Numbered from the stretch's first letter, positions 38,748-50,640 are shown. The stretch: DNA of 64,000 nucleotides from Artemia franciscana (GCF_032884065.1 NC_088868.1:6901129-6965128); one strand, 5' to 3'. Notes: generated by a model from the sequence alone, not told the origin. Numbers and translations are program-made.

Positions 38748-39349
38748 AAATAGTAGTTTTTTTTATACAGACTTAGCATGGAAGATAACAGTTTATCGAG
38801 AGATTCCAAAAATTTGGCTGGTGACCCACAAGGCGGTCTATATAACACACAGCAAAGCAGAGTTTCACTCTTCGTTTCAATTTCCACAAGGATAAATTCA
38901 AAAAGCATTTCTTCATAAAGGTTATCAAAATCCGTAATAATTTTAGTTGCCAGTTCATGTTTAAAAAACATACTAATACCACCGTGTTTCCGTGTTTCTC
39001 TGTCCTTAAACAAATGTTTATACCCATCTATACGAGCGAGGGGGGCAGACGACTCAGAAAGGAATGTCTCACAAGCCCCAAAAATATCAACTCCGTGATT
39101 AGCAAGGAACAACGACAATTGGTCAAGGCTTTTTAACAATCCCCTACAGTTAAGGGAAGCGATTCTTAAACTTCCAGGCGTAGGTCGGTATTTAGGGACA
39201 TTTTCCGGTAACAAATAATTATTTTCAGGGAGGTTATCAATAAAAAAATCACGATCATCTTTACTATGGATTCCCAGCTTTGAAAAATGCTTTGCAAGAT
39301 CCAGGGGACTTTTTTGGAGACGGAGTAGTTTTTTAGCAGTATTTCCCAA
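38678..39349 (-). CDS. LINE ORF2 start, endonuclease N-part, frameshifted
   Basis: Opens MGNTAKKLLRLQKSPLDLA and reaches the endonuclease at about residue 62: RIASLNCRGLLKS, then IFGACETFLSES (catalytic Glu), then GGISMFF. Further on come LCCVLYRPP and YYLWG. At the point where GDFNIDLL should follow, the frame changes to GILTSTSLL. The correct continuation is in the frame of 36261-38747. A run of eight A (38757-38764 region on the minus strand) and a run of five G lie just before the switch. So the break may be a real one-base indel or a sequencing error in a homopolymer. Confidence 0.88.
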   Translation of the reverse strand: MGNTAKKLLRLQKSPLDLAKHFSKLGIHSKDDRDFFIDNLPENNYLLPENVPKYRPTPGSLRIASLNCRGLLKSLDQLSLFLANHGVDIFGACETFLSESSAPLARIDGYKHLFKDRETRKHGGISMFFKHELATKIITDFDNLYEEMLFEFILVEIETKSETLLCCVLYRPPCGSPAKFLESLDKLLSSMLSLYKKNYYLWGILTSTSLLRLNSNKLKIILA

Positions 39350-39612
39350 CTCATTTAAATTACTAAATGTAATGACTTACCAGAGAATCCGGGGGTTTGA
39401 ATCTGGGTGGATGGTTACTTACACGAGACTGTGTACCAAACAGAAAGACATGTGATGACACTGAAAAATAAGAACCAGGACAGAAACGGAACTTGATTAT
39501 TTCTACTACTACTACTAGGTCTAGAAAAAAGCACAAAGAACGTTCAACAGAAACACCCATCACAGTGTTTAACTCAGTGCATTTACTTCAATTCAACAGC
39601 TTTTGTTATCCT

Positions 39613-40250
39613 TTAAGATACAGCAACATCATCGTATGCAATCCATTGATCATTGCTAGCATTTTTCACTTCCAACTTTAAAGACGAACCATTTTGCTTA
39701 AGTCGAACGAATGCAAAAGACTTCGACTCGCGTATTTCTTTTGCTTTTGCCAGTAACAGGTTTCTTCGCGCGTTGAGTTCCGGAGGCAGGTCAGTGCATA
39801 TCCGCATGCCCGATCCTTTTAGTTTCCCAACAGATTTTAGTACAGTTTGAACCTCCCATTCATTCAGGCACGAGAACCTAACAGGCGGTGCTGCCTTTTT
39901 GGTGGAATTCGATGCACGAATAGACACATTGTCGAACCTTTGTTTAATTCGGAATAGCCTTGTTATCTTGGGGCTGTCTTCGAGACCAAGGTTGTTTTTC
40001 ATGACTTCTTCGAAATTAGCTTGTAGAGTTTCGCCATGTTTTTCTTTCGTTAGTCCGTGTAATAGCAGGTTCAGTCTCCGATCTCGTACTTCTAGCTCCA
40101 AAAGTCTCTGGTTGGTCGAGTCAGTCGCTTTTATTTGAACATCTAGTGTAGATTGAAGCGCAGCTTCAATTATTGTGTCCTTTTCTTCAATCTCAGACTT
40201 CAGTTTTACGATTTCCGATTTTAGCTGATTAAATTGCGACGCAATTTCTA
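39613..40250 (-). CDS. LINE ORF1 fragment, coiled coil plus RNA-binding type region
   Basis: The open frame runs past 40101 (where the codon is TTG, not ATG) up to about 40250 and has no start codon left. It begins EIASQFNQLKSEIVKLKSEI and EEKDTIIEAALQSTLDVQ, a clear heptad coiled coil. Then LLELEVRDRRLNLLLHGL, typical of LINE ORF1 proteins just before an RRM-like domain. Then PKITRLFRIKQR and VKNASNDQWIAYDDVAVS at the end. It would bind and trimerise on element RNA. 5'-truncated, so it cannot be made as such. Confidence 0.82.
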
Positions 40251-40251
40251 T

Positions 40252-40595
40252 ATATATGCCCTATAGGCAAGTGTGTATTCTCCTGATGAGCCCATGTGTG
40301 GGGTGGTCGCCTTTGATCTATATGTTTGATTTATAGTTGTTTGATTTATGATTTTTAAGTAAGTATAAGTCGTCATATTCGGTATATGACGACTTATACT
40401 TACGACACGACTGCCTGTACATGGACTATTCTTTGCGGTTGATTGTGTATGGCTATGCTGTTTGACCTATGTAATTGGATGGATGAGCAGGGTTAATGCC
40501 TTTTTCAAATGATTATCTATATTGATTACTAAAGCAGGAAAACAGTCTTCCTTTCTCCTTCTTTCTTTCTTTTTTGTTTCTATAGTTTTTTTATG
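40252..40595 (-). repeat. Dispersed repeat, copy 2
   Basis: Reverse-complement match to 3710-4062. A small palindrome around GTATAAGTCGTCATATTCGG / ATGACGACTTATACTTAC (40371-40402) occurs here and not in copy 1. Confidence 0.7.
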
Positions 40596-40740
40596 TTTTA
40601 CATTTTATTTATTATATATTATTTATTATTTAATATTTATTATTTATTATTTTTTATAGCTTATATTTTTTGCTTTCGTTCGTATGGTGTGCGTTTGTTT
40701 CTGTGTTTGTTTTGTCGCATTCTGTATTTCACTTATATTT

Positions 40741-40852
<112 letters not shown>

Positions 40853-40859
40853 GTCATAG

Positions 40860-41800
40860 GGGTGGGGGAAGAGAAAAGGTATTATAACAGACGTGGCTCT
40901 GACGCAATTCAAAGCAGATGTAAGCAGTATAGAAACTTATCAAGTCATGCAAACTTAAAAAGCCATAAATTGGTTTGAAAAGCTTGCACCAACAATATTC
41001 TAATCCAATTGCTCTCAAACAATATTATGCCTTTTTATCTTCGTCCAATTTCTGTTCCAGAACGAAAATTGCTGTTCAAAAATTCCATCGTTTTTACTTT
41101 GAAAAAATGTGCTTTAACTCTTGGCTGTAATTGGTCAATCATAAATTTTACACTTGAATTTTGAGCAAGGGTCAACTCGAAAAACTGCGGACGGCGTGCG
41201 TAAATGGCTCTTAAATCGTGCATTTATCGAAAAAGTGGACTATAGTGTCACCCGAGCCTGTCCAACCCGAGCCAGGTTGGACAGGCAATTTCAAGTGCTC
41301 TGTCGCAAATCACTGCCAGTAGTAATGTGTCATTTTTGAATACCTTTTGTTTAAGTTTGTCTGTTTGGAGGATTAAATCTTCAAAGAGCTGATCTTTAGA
41401 AAAACAAAAACCTGTTTATAAATATGCCATTCATCGTATACAAGTAATGCTATGGCTATCGGTTCTTAGAAAGAAAGGTGGACGTGGTCTCAGAATGACG
41501 CTTTACAAACTTGTTAGTACAAAGTGTGAATCATTAAGATGAAAAATGGAATAAATTAATTTGTTATATAAGATTTACCATAGACTAAACAGGTTAATTT
41601 TACAATATTAGAACAAACTAAAAAGAAATTTTATCTCCTAATAACAAAAACTCCAACCACCCTTAAAAAGTTCCAGAAAGCTCAAAATAAAATTATGGAG
41701 CAGTCATTGCATACATTACAACTATTTAAGAGTGGTTTTACGACAAGACCCTCTTCTCCTATTAATATATCTGAATGTTTGTATGTCCTTTAGCCGTATA
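40860..41800. other. No supported gene
   Basis: Mixed sequence of moderate GC. Contains a small inverted pair, GTCCAACCCGAGCCAGGTTGG (about 41258-41280). No protease exon or other coding block is recognised. Confidence 0.4.
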
Positions 41801-42445
41801 AACTTGAAAAAAATCCCATTTACAGCTAAAAACTGATGTTTTATCTTAGGTAGAATCAACAATTTGTTCTTTATGACCTCTAGGCGTAATAATATCACTC
41901 ACTTTTCACTGACTTGGTCCTGACTATTTTAATGGCTTCGTCACTGACTATTTGTCACTGACAAGTAGTCACTGATAAGTTGTGTGTTACGACCTCAAGG
42001 CGTAATAGTGTCACTGACTTGTCACTGACTTGGCACTAACTTTTGTCAGTGACTTTGTCATCGACTATTTATTACTGACAAATAGTGACTGACAAGTTGT
42101 TTGTTACGACCTCTAAGCGTAATAGTGTTATTCACTTGTCACTGACTTTTGTCAATGACTTGTTGACTATTTGTCACTGAAATATTGTTTGTTACGACCC
42201 CTAGGTGTCATAGTATCACTGCTTGTCTCTGACTTGGCACTAACTTTTGTCACTGACAGTCAGTGATTTTTGTTGCATGATTTCAGTTCTTTCGCCGTAA
42301 AAGCTTGAAAAAAACCCATTTGAAGCTAAAATACTAATGTTTTGTCTCAGGTAGAATCAATAAGTTATTTGTTACGACCTCTAGGCGCAATTGTTTCACT
42401 CACTTGGTACTAACTTTTGTCATTGACATGAAAAATTCCCTTAAC
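41795..42445. repeat. ~120-bp tandem repeat with TCACTGAC motif
   Basis: The phrase GTTACGACCTCTAGGCGTAA or a variant occurs near 41872, 41988, 42108, 42192 and 42372. Between them TCACTGAC/GTCAGTGA words are repeated many times. A longer block, (C)GCCGTAAAAGCTTGAAAAAA through TAGAATCAA, occurs at 41793 and again at 42292, so there is a higher-order unit of about 500 bp. Confidence 0.88.
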
Positions 42446-45400
42446 TGAAGAAAAAATACATTATTTCTTGGAACCATGTTATCCATTAGTGATGAAAAAG
42501 AGATCTAGTATTCAAAATTACTAATATTATTCCAGTCGATGCAAATATTTCGATATAATCAATAGTCGAACTACGTAATAGCCTGTTTTGTGGGATTTCC
42601 ATTGTTATTCTAGTAGTGACATTACTTTTGTTTTGTCCACTCGCAAAGTAGGGGGCTAGGCTAAGTAAAGTAGCTCCGCCCAAAGCAGGGATAACAAGAA
42701 ATGACACAGGAATCTAAAGGGACTTCCCCGACACTGAGTCAGAAGCTTTGTTTTATTTCCTTGTAATAGTCTATGACTGCACTAGATCGGACAGTAAGAA
42801 GGCGTACCAACGCTTTCAGGGGACTTTTTCACGTTGGGGGGGGGAGGTGGTTATATTAGGTTAACCGGACAGCAAGAAGGTAACAGAAGTAAAGGAGAAA
42901 AACCTTCAGAACGAAGCCTGTCCAAGAAAAAGCAATACCCTTGAAAACAAATTGAAGCGTATTTGAAACCTAAGAAACTTTTCTTAACCCTAATATTCTA
43001 GCTAGAGCTGTTTCTAAATAATTTCTAGGACCATATTTCTAGATATGGCAGTAAAAACAAGGTAATAATATGAAGATAATTTTTAGCCAATAATAATTAT
43101 TTTCAGGAATATCCTTAGCAAAATTATCTTAGTTTGGTTTTCATTCGTTAGTTTGCAGTTTTGACCTTGTTTTTTTTTAAGTACCAACGTCAGTGAAAAC
43201 CAAATCCAATTGTTTTAATTAGTTAATCAGAAATTAACATTATCACCCATAGGTACTTATATTATATAGGCCCGACCACTCAAGTTGTTCAATTGATGCA
43301 TTGTAGAACCGGTTTTTTTGTTAGTTTCTTTCAGCTTAGTTTGAGACAAGACAAAGAGAAATGACATAATAGATAGGAAATATATAAATTGCTCAGGTGG
43401 GGGGGGGTAAAGTATTTGAACAGTGTGAAGTTAGAAAACATTTCTTTCTTCATAATATACAGAATAACTGTACCTAACACATTGGGCATACGGACCCTCT
43501 ATAATTTACCCCCAACTCCCCTAATGTACAGATATATAGTCTAAACTTGTTTCTAAAGTATTATATTTTTATCATATTTAGGTATATTTCGTTAGGATTG
43601 AGCGTCAGAGATACAGTTTCTACTTAGATGAAGAATATTAGGTCGGGCTGCATCATACAAATACTCACATATTTATTACCAACAGGAAAAAAAAGTAAAA
43701 AATCAAGACATAATAAGATATAACCTCAGCATGCATTTATGCAGGTTTTGTTATTAGCGGAAGTCAAATTAAAAAAAAGAACGTCAGTAAAAAATCAGTG
43801 AAAATAAGCTAAAAATATATGGCACCAAAATACTTAAGAAGCGGACAATTACTAAAGAACACTTACTTAAGAAACACTTATGAAAAAATAAGTTAATTAT
43901 TTTGCTAATTAGTTTTGTATATTTGTTTTACAGTTCAACGTGACAGCGCTGACAAAGTGTTATAATTTACTAGAAGTTTCATAATTCAAAAAGAAATAAA
44001 TGCCAAATCTTAGAAAATCATGGTTTTTAGGTATGAAGAAGACCAAAAACTGTTTAAATAAACCTTAAAAATGGTTGTATTTCGACGTCTTTGGTACTTT
44101 GAATCTTGTGTTTCTGCTTACAGATTGTTTAGTTTTTCTCATTTAGGCTGAATATTTAATTTATTTAATTCTTTTTAGAGGATTGAAAATAAAATTCAAA
44201 AGGTTTCAGTATGGGCAAAATTGAAAAATTTGGGCGCAGCTTAAGCTTATACGAGCCATAAAGTCAAAAAGTTCTGCAGAATCTGCTTTTGCAATAAGAT
44301 TCTAGGGAATCGCCTTTTTGTTTTATTTTTTAATCAATATTATGATTCAACTTGTTGTTTCTACGATCGCAAATTACTTAATTAAAGTGGTGGGATTAAT
44401 ATTATTCAGAATATTTTATTTAAATATGAATACGGATCTCCTTGCCTGTGGGCTTTTAGGCTACGGATCTGGCTCAAATAAAGAAGAAGAAAACGAATGA
44501 TAAGTAACGACAAAATGACAAAAATGACAAAAACGTGAATGACAAGTAACAGCAAACGGAAAAAAGGACAAGTAAAAGCAGTGTAGATGAGACTTGGCAT
44601 ATTTTGTTGAAAAAAGCATCCCCACTTAAAAATAAATTTATTAGGATATTGTCACTTAAGCATGACAAAATCTAATTTTGTCTATATTTTGATTTGTTTA
44701 TTTGTTTGATTTTTTCACGAAATAGAATTGAATTGAGTTAACATATTAATTTTTTTCCATTAGTTGCATTGCTCAAAAATATAACTCGTGAAGAGTGAAT
44801 TTGAAATGTTGGGACAGAGCCGTGTCCAAGGTTATAAACGGAGAGAGAGAAGGTCAAGGCAATGTTCCCTAACCACAGCCTTGACATAAAAGTAACATAT
44901 TACTTGCGTTTTTTTTGTATATTAACAATAGAGATTTTTATTAAGATGTTTCGTGAATCCTCGAATTAATTTGTGCAAAGAGGGAGGGTAATAATGATTC
45001 AAAGCCTAAGGAAACTTAGTCGTAAATAGCGGAGAGTAGATTTACTCGTGTCCTAATGCTTGTATAAAACGGTTAGAATAGACCACGTCTTCCCATAGTG
45101 TTAATTGGAGGTGGAATGGGGGAATTGCCCATATAGGTTTTGCCCCCCCCACCTAGATTTGGATTTTTTTTATTTTACCCGGTATTTTCATTGAAAATAC
45201 ATTTTTTTTCGTTATTTTTATTTAAAATATCGGAAAAGTAACAAAATTACCTAGATCTTGAATTACTCTAGATTTTGAAATATATTGTTTCGCTCCTGGA
45301 TTTTTATGAATTGACGCGCCTGTACCTTTCTCTCCTTTACTAATCTCTTATTAATGGACACAAGACGATTGGAGGAGACCACACCTTTCTCCTTTTTCTG

Positions 45401-45730
45401 ATCCAAAAACCATTCTGCTCCCAGTATCAGAATTACTGATTTTATTTTCGATTTACAATTTTCGACTTTAGCATTTTTAGTACTATTCGCCTTTGTCGCG
45501 CTATCGCACAAACGTGAGGAACGTTTTGTGTTATTTGTTAACTACGGCAAGCCATTACTCCAAATAATACAGGGATTAAGCCCAATGGCGGCTATTTCTT
45601 GTAAAGACATTGCGAAGCAATAAAAAAAAGTGACATACTAAAAAATGGCCTCATAAATTTTGAGTGAATTTATCCACTTGAGAACTATCTTTAGGTGGTG
45701 GGGGAGTCATCTGAATTAATTCTGGTTTTC
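42446..45730. other. AT-rich DNA, no supported gene
   Basis: Short hydrophobic open frames (42486-42707 minus, 44318-44668 both strands) have no motifs. At 44425-44495 the words GGCTACGGATCTGGCTCAAA and TAAAGAAGAAGAAAACG look like the 3' tail of a LINE, which I cannot confirm. A diverged repeat shared with 7.9-8.3 kb lies at 45040-45440. Confidence 0.45.
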
Positions 45731-47605
45731 AAACAGCTATGGTAACCAGCTGTAAGTTAGGAGCGACTCGGCTCAGTAGTAACCAAAACTCTAAAAAACA
45801 GGATTTTTCAATAGATACATCAAAAGAATCAGCTTATTATGCTGATTCCAACTATGTAAAATTCATCAAGCATAATGTTTAAAAGTTACGAACCTTAGAA
45901 AATTTGCCAGATTTTTGAAATAGGGGGGGGGGGGACACACCCTAAAATTAAAGGAGTCTTAATGAAAATCATGCAATCATATTCAGCGTACCAGAGAACT
46001 CTAGTGTGGAAGTTTCAAGCTCATAAATACAACAATGAGGAATTTTGCTATTTTTGCCATAAGACTGCGGATGAGTGTTTATTTTTTTTTTTCCAGGGGT
46101 GATCGTATTTAAATAATTGTTTTATAAGATCGGGAGAAGGTACATTCGAACGGAAATCAGAAGTTTTATGGCTCTGTTTAAGCGACCGAAAAGATTGCAG
46201 GACAACTGGCGCCCCTCCCACGACCATTTTTCCCAAAAGTTATTTGATCAAAATTTTGAGATAGTCATGTTGTTTAGTATAGTTGAAAGATCAAATACCT
46301 ATGTCTTTAGGCGTAAAATAGCCCCCACAGTTCGTGGGGAGAGATCTGTAAGTTATGAAATTTGCCCATTGTTATCCTAAGATTTTTGCTATTAGGAAGG
46401 ATACAGACAATTTTTTGAGGGGGGTGGGTTGTGATTGAGGTGGATTTCTAATGGAAGAATCTTTCTTGGGGAGGGAAATTTCTTAAGTGTGTGTGAATTC
46501 TCCAGGGGAAGTGTTACACTGGGGAATTTGACATAATTACTATACGTGATTCTTATTAATTGTCTTACATTCTCTTTGCCAAATATTACATGGAGAGATA
46601 TTCCAGGGTAAATATCCATTTTCCACGTGTTTTGATTTCCAGAGAATAATTTCCACGGAAGGGGACATTTCTGGAGTGACCGAGGAACCGATTATAGTAA
46701 AGTCTTAATCAAATGAAAGAATGCTGAGGAGATTTTTTCGAGCTGAATCGTCCACAGGCAATTTTAAGTGGAGGGGGGATTTTCAGCGAGGATGGAACTT
46801 TCTGGAGGGAATTTAACTGGGGAGGGTGAACTTTACGTTAGATAAAATTTCCAGGGAGGTTTTTTTTGTGAGGGGGATTCTATTCCATGGAGCGTGAGCC
46901 AGATTTACCGGCATTATTTGAAAAAAGATCAGGAATTAAATATAAAAAAAAGAAAGTAAGGAGCAACTATAAAACTGAAAGCGAACAGAAATTATTCTAT
47001 GCATGAAGGGTTGCCCCTTCCTTAAAATTTTGCTCTTTACGCTAAAGTTTTATTGTTTGTTCCAATTTTCTAACACTGTCATTTGCTTTTTGTCAATTTT
47101 TAACACTTTCCAATTTCTTAAAAAAATTTTAACAATTTTTTATTGAAACACTGGGCCTTTTTATTAGAATAGAGAAGTTTTTTTTTTAAGTGTTAACAGT
47201 TTTAGCGAAAAGAGTAATGTATTAAGGAGGCAGAAACTTTTAGATATCGAATAAATCTGCCAAAATTAATATGTAAATTTTGTTTTAACTTTTCATGTAC
47301 GGTGAGCCAAATTGGAGCCTTCACTAGTTGAAAAACGTTAGAAATTAAAAAAAGTTTCTTTTAACTGAAATTAAGGATCGACATTTATGCTTGAAATGAA
47401 CACGAATTATCCCGAATATGATAGGGGTTGTCCCCTCCTTAACGCCTCGCTCTTTACGCTAATGTTTGCCTCTTTGTCACAGCCCTATTTTTTAGAACAA
47501 TAAAAAACTTTAGCGTAAAGAGTGTGGTGTTGAGGAGGGGACAGCCACTTTCATATACAGGTAATTTCTGTTCGTTTCAAGTTTTGATATTTGATAAAGA
47601 ATTTT
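45731..47605. mobile_element. Fold-back element, diverged subfamily
   Basis: Begins AACAGCTATGGTAACCAGCTG then TTAGGAGCGACTCGGCTCAG, the family start with changes. The middle (46.4-46.9 kb) differs from the 19-kb type and matches 5.3-6.3 kb. The right end has the AACTTTAGCGTAAAGAGTG palindrome at 47350-47595. Confidence 0.8.
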
Positions 47606-47940
47606 TTTTTACTTTCTAAGTCGTCTTCAAATATATTGTTAAATACTCCCTTTCCATTTGGGAAAGACAATAAAAATTCTTATGTTTATGAATGTAGGTT
47701 GTGGGATGTTTCAGATTTTAACCCCCATTCTGCAAAAAAAACTGCTTTAAACACAGCTTTTTAACGTAAATAATGTCCCTCCTTAATAAAAACTATTTTT
47801 ACTCGTGCTTACCTATTTCTTATATACCTTTCTTTTACTTGTTTTCGTTCCATACTTTAGTCTAAATATACTTCAAAGTTTATTTTGTATCTTTTTTTAG
47901 TTTCCCTACGCCTGATTTCCAAATCCATTTTCATAGCAAC
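47606..47940. other. Spacer between fold-back element and Hey
   Basis: AT-rich and featureless apart from T runs. Confidence 0.4.
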
Positions 47941-47947
47941 AAAATGA

Positions 47948-47953
47948 TTTATT
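47948..47953 (-). promoter_or_regulatory. Polyadenylation signal AATAAA for Hey
   Basis: TTTATT on the plus strand, 174 bp beyond the Hey stop codon on the gene's own strand. It is the first AATAAA downstream of the stop that I see, giving a 3' UTR of about 190-200 nt. Confidence 0.55.
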
Positions 47954-48126
47954 AACAATTAATATAAAAGAGATCTTTGTGTGTATATCACTATGTACAC
48001 AGACTAGAAAGGTTTCAATTTGGAGCCACAGATATGCTTTGAATAAGCACCTATTTCAAGTAGAAAACTAATAGTTCATCCTGAAAATATTCACAGAGGT
48101 GTAAAGAAACACCTCCCAAGTCACCG

Positions 48127-48936
48127 TCAATAAGCCAGCTCGGCACCCCAAGGTCTATAAGGTTTTGGCTGGGAGGAACTACTTGTGCTCGGTTGATATT
48201 GACCAAAGCCAGTACCTATTGCTGTATTTGCATTGGGGTAGGGGTACTGCACTGCAGCGCTTACAGCATTTTGAGGATGTACAGGGGGTATTTGTGCACA
48301 AAAAACCCGAGCTGAAGTTTGAACACCAAAATTAGCATTTATTTGGTCTTCATTAGGCATTGGTGGTATAAAATTTTGCTCACTTGGTAAAGGAGGGAGT
48401 TGGTAACTTGACATAGAAGAAGTTCCCGGTGTTGGATAAGTTTGAGGGAACCACTGAGATTGTCTTTGAGCTAGTTCTCTTTGCGCAGTATAGTGTTGTA
48501 GATGTGACATCATTCGTAATCTCAGGGGATCTTGCAAATCAAGTCCTTCAACAGTCACTAAATACCGTGAAACTTCGGCCATACATTCACGAAACCCTAC
48601 ATTGTGGTAGTCCATGGCCACTCTCTGTGGATCAAAAGACATAGCACCTTTAGCATGCAACATTTTCAGGTGATCAACAGCCATTTGAAGAATTTCAGCC
48701 TTTTCAAGTTTAGCTGATCCTTGCTTTTCACTTGCTGTTGGCACCAAACGTCGAAGTTCTGACAAGCTATGGTTAATTCTGTCACGCCTTCTCTTTTCAA
48801 TAATTCCTCTTCTTCGTTTACGGGTCATTCCGTGACCTGATCCTTCTTCAACTGGAGAGGAGCATAAGCTTTTTTCAGAATAGTTATCACAGTCACTATC
48901 GGGATGTGGGCGCTTGAGGCTCATTTCAAAGTACAT
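48127..48936 (-). CDS. Hey: Hey: hairy/E(spl)-related bHLH repressor with YRPW motif
   Basis: 269 codons in a single open frame. Basic region and HLH span residues about 39-95 ([20 protein letters not shown] ...). They carry Gly44 where Hairy/E(spl) proteins have Pro, which marks the Hey group. The Orange domain is about 113-150 ([13 protein letters not shown]...). The C-terminus is YRPW at 260-263, followed by GAELAY, the arthropod-style form of the Hey end. The middle (160-255) is rich in Pro, Gln and Ser. Family knowledge: nuclear, dimeric transcriptional repressor acting downstream of Notch. The start at 48936 ([10 protein letters not shown]) is the first [14 protein letters not shown] at 48924 matches better the MKRP-like start of other Hey proteins. 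No intron interrupts the bHLH or Orange region, unlike vertebrate HEY genes. Confidence 0.95.
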   Translation of the reverse strand: MYFEMSLKRPHPDSDCDNYSEKSLCSSPVEEGSGHGMTRKRRRGIIEKRRRDRINHSLSELRRLVPTASEKQGSAKLEKAEILQMAVDHLKMLHAKGAMSFDPQRVAMDYHNVGFRECMAEVSRYLVTVEGLDLQDPLRLRMMSHLQHYTAQRELAQRQSQWFPQTYPTPGTSSMSSYQLPPLPSEQNFIPPMPNEDQINANFGVQTSARVFCAQIPPVHPQNAVSAAVQYPYPNANTAIGTGFGQYQPSTSSSSQPKPYRPWGAELAY

Positions 48937-48998
48937 CCACTGAGCAACAAGTTCAACACTTAAATTTCAGTTGTTTCCAGCACTGTATGCGAAGCACG

Positions 48999-49003
48999 AC
49001 TGA
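48999..49003 (-). promoter_or_regulatory. Possible initiator (TCAGT) for Hey
   Basis: On the gene's strand GTGTCAGTCGTG contains the arthropod initiator core TCAGT, 63 bp before the first ATG. The surrounding 49000-49130 is more GC-rich than its neighbourhood, as a promoter would be. There is no TATA box at -30 and I see no DPE match. Confidence 0.35.
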
Positions 49004-49070
49004 CACGCGATTGCAGGCGTCAGGGAGTAGTTATCCTTGCCGGGATCGTGTGAGCTTCTTTCAGCAGCCG

Positions 49071-49078
49071 TTCCCACG
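49071..49078 (-). promoter_or_regulatory. CSL/Su(H) site CGTGGGAA, Hey proximal promoter
   Basis: Exact match to the Su(H) consensus YGTGRGAA on the gene's strand, about 140 bp before the ATG and about 70 bp before the possible initiator. Hey genes are known Notch targets. Confidence 0.6.
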
Positions 49079-49103
49079 CGCCCGGGATATTGCTGGCAGA
49101 TGG

Positions 49104-49848
49104 TTCCTCGTTGATCAGAAGTTTCTGGGAAAGTGTAAAAGGGGATTGATACTCCTTTAAGCTAATATGTATCTGTTTTAGTGTTCAAGAAAAACTAAGA
49201 TGTAGTGTTTGCAGGATATTTCGACTAAAGAATAGTATATTTAAATTTCATACATAAAGAAAAATTCTTAAAAAAAATCAGTTCAACGTGGTGAAACTAA
49301 ATTCAGATTAAATTTCACTTCGAGAGTTTTCTTTTGTTCCAATTTCCAATATTAATATTTACTTCTTGTTTAAGCATTTATGGGATGAGCTTGACTAGCA
49401 CTAGTACGTGAAACTAAAAAAAAAAGAAAAGAAAAGAAAAAAAAGAGTCTTATAGCTCCAACTTGGAACAATGTAAAACTTTTCTGCAAATAGACAAGTG
49501 TTTCCATTAGAATAGCAAAATTAACGAAAAATTGGAAAAAATTGTTATTCGACGTGTAACTTCGGGAGTGTCTTAGAATCAGCTCCGGACTAGCTTTACT
49601 GAACTCGGGATTTAATTTTGTCGATAAACCGTGTTTTCTGTCTGTCATGAATTTTCCACCGTTTAACGTATTTTATAGGAGAGAGATAAGAAAAAGAAGA
49701 AGAAGAAAAACGTAACCCTCTCATAATGTATTTAGGCTTCTTTTCTTCTCATCGATAGGTAGAGTCCGTTATATTTGTTTATAATACAGATCCTAGCTGA
49801 CTATAAAACATATATAATACATACATAAACAAATATAGACTATAAAAA
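49104..49848. other. Upstream region of Hey, no repeat seen
   Basis: AT-rich. The 92-codon minus-strand frame at 49370-49648 has no motif. Contains A/G-rich runs (49415-49445, 49680-49710). Confidence 0.4.
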
Positions 49849-49851
49849 CTT

Positions 49852-50200
49852 TGGTACTTGTGTCTTATAGCCACCACACTGAAGTTCTGTCGAGAAGCGA
49901 AGTTTGGTTAATGCTAATGAAATAAAACAAAATATGATAAAAATATAATACTTTATCAACAAATTTATAAAAAAAGACAGCAAAGAATTATGGGAGGGGG
50001 CCGCCCAACCTGTATTATATTAAATACGTAACCTAATCTAACCAAAATATTAACTAAATATTTAATTAAAATATAGCTACAGTGAAGTTTCCCACCGAGC
50101 CGAAGCTAATATTATCTGGTATAAAGACATGACAACCGGTTATTGTCTCATCTTCGCGATACAAGATCTTGAGTGCGGTGGCTATAAGATAAAAGTACCA
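49852..50200. mobile_element. 349-bp TIR element (MITE) upstream of Hey, copy 1
   Basis: Ends are inverted copies: TGGTACTTGTGTCTTATAGCC on the left and, reverse-complemented, TGGTACTTTTATCTTATAGCC on the right, continuing with CACC(A/G)CACT. AAACTT flanks both sides (49846-49851 and 50201-50206), a 6-bp target duplication. No coding capacity. Contains TTTCCCAC at 50088-50095. Confidence 0.8.
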
Positions 50201-50571
50201 AAACTTTAATTAAAATTTTTAGTTGTTTGCTATTTCACTATTTAAATAATAAAGTTTTTAATTCCAAAAATGAGCACCGCCATTTAGTTGAATACTACAA
50301 TTTCTACTTTTGTTATTTTTGGATCCTAAAACGAAGCTGCTCTTGCAAAAGCTTCAAGAACTCGTTTTTGCTTTCCTGCTAAATTTTGAAAATGGTTCTT
50401 CGGTTTTGGAGATGGCAATATAAAGTAGTGCATTCCTCAAAACAGACTTTTGTACTTAATACGTTTTTATTTTGGTTCAACCTCCAGGACTCAAATTTCG
50501 GCTACACCACTTACAGTTTCCTCCGGTGTAGTTGATATTGGAGTTACAAATCCCTTGAAAGATTTTCATTT

Positions 50572-50579
50572 TGTGGGAA
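50572..50579 (+). promoter_or_regulatory. CSL/Su(H) site TGTGGGAA
   Basis: Exact YGTGRGAA match, 1.6 kb upstream of Hey, outside the two MITE copies. Lies 94 bp from the next exact match. Confidence 0.45.
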
Positions 50580-50634
50580 CCTCAGTGGATCCTTATTGTA
50601 CCAAAAGTGCTTAGGAGAGAAGGTGCATATAATA

Positions 50635-50640
50635 CAGGTG
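50635..50640 (+). promoter_or_regulatory. E-box CAGGTG between two CSL sites
   Basis: A CAGGTG class E-box sits between the CSL sites at 50572 and 50666. Paired CSL sites and proneural E-boxes occur together in many Notch-responsive enhancers; whether that is so here is not known. Confidence 0.3.

Larger units (their letters stand above)
36206..40250 (-). mobile_element. CR1/Jockey-type LINE, nearly intact, 5'-truncated
   Basis: On the minus strand: ORF1 fragment (39613-40250), spacer of 263 bp, then an ORF2 that encodes endonuclease and RT in two frames, then a poly(A) tail (seen as T at 36206-36257) that starts only a few bases after the ORF2 stop. The 5' edge falls at a TATATATA word in the middle of the ORF1 coiled coil. 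No target duplication was seen. Confidence 0.9.

Noticed and set aside
42486..42707. Secreted or membrane peptide (MSFLVIPALGG...)
   Set aside because: No splice context or family match; the hydrophobic stretches are typical of AT-rich chance frames.
45263..45511. 82-codon frame on the minus strand
   Set aside because: Lies in a dispersed repeat whose other copy (7.9-8.3 kb) does not keep the frame.
48429..48644. 71-codon plus-strand frame under Hey
   Set aside because: Shadow of the Hey coding sequence.
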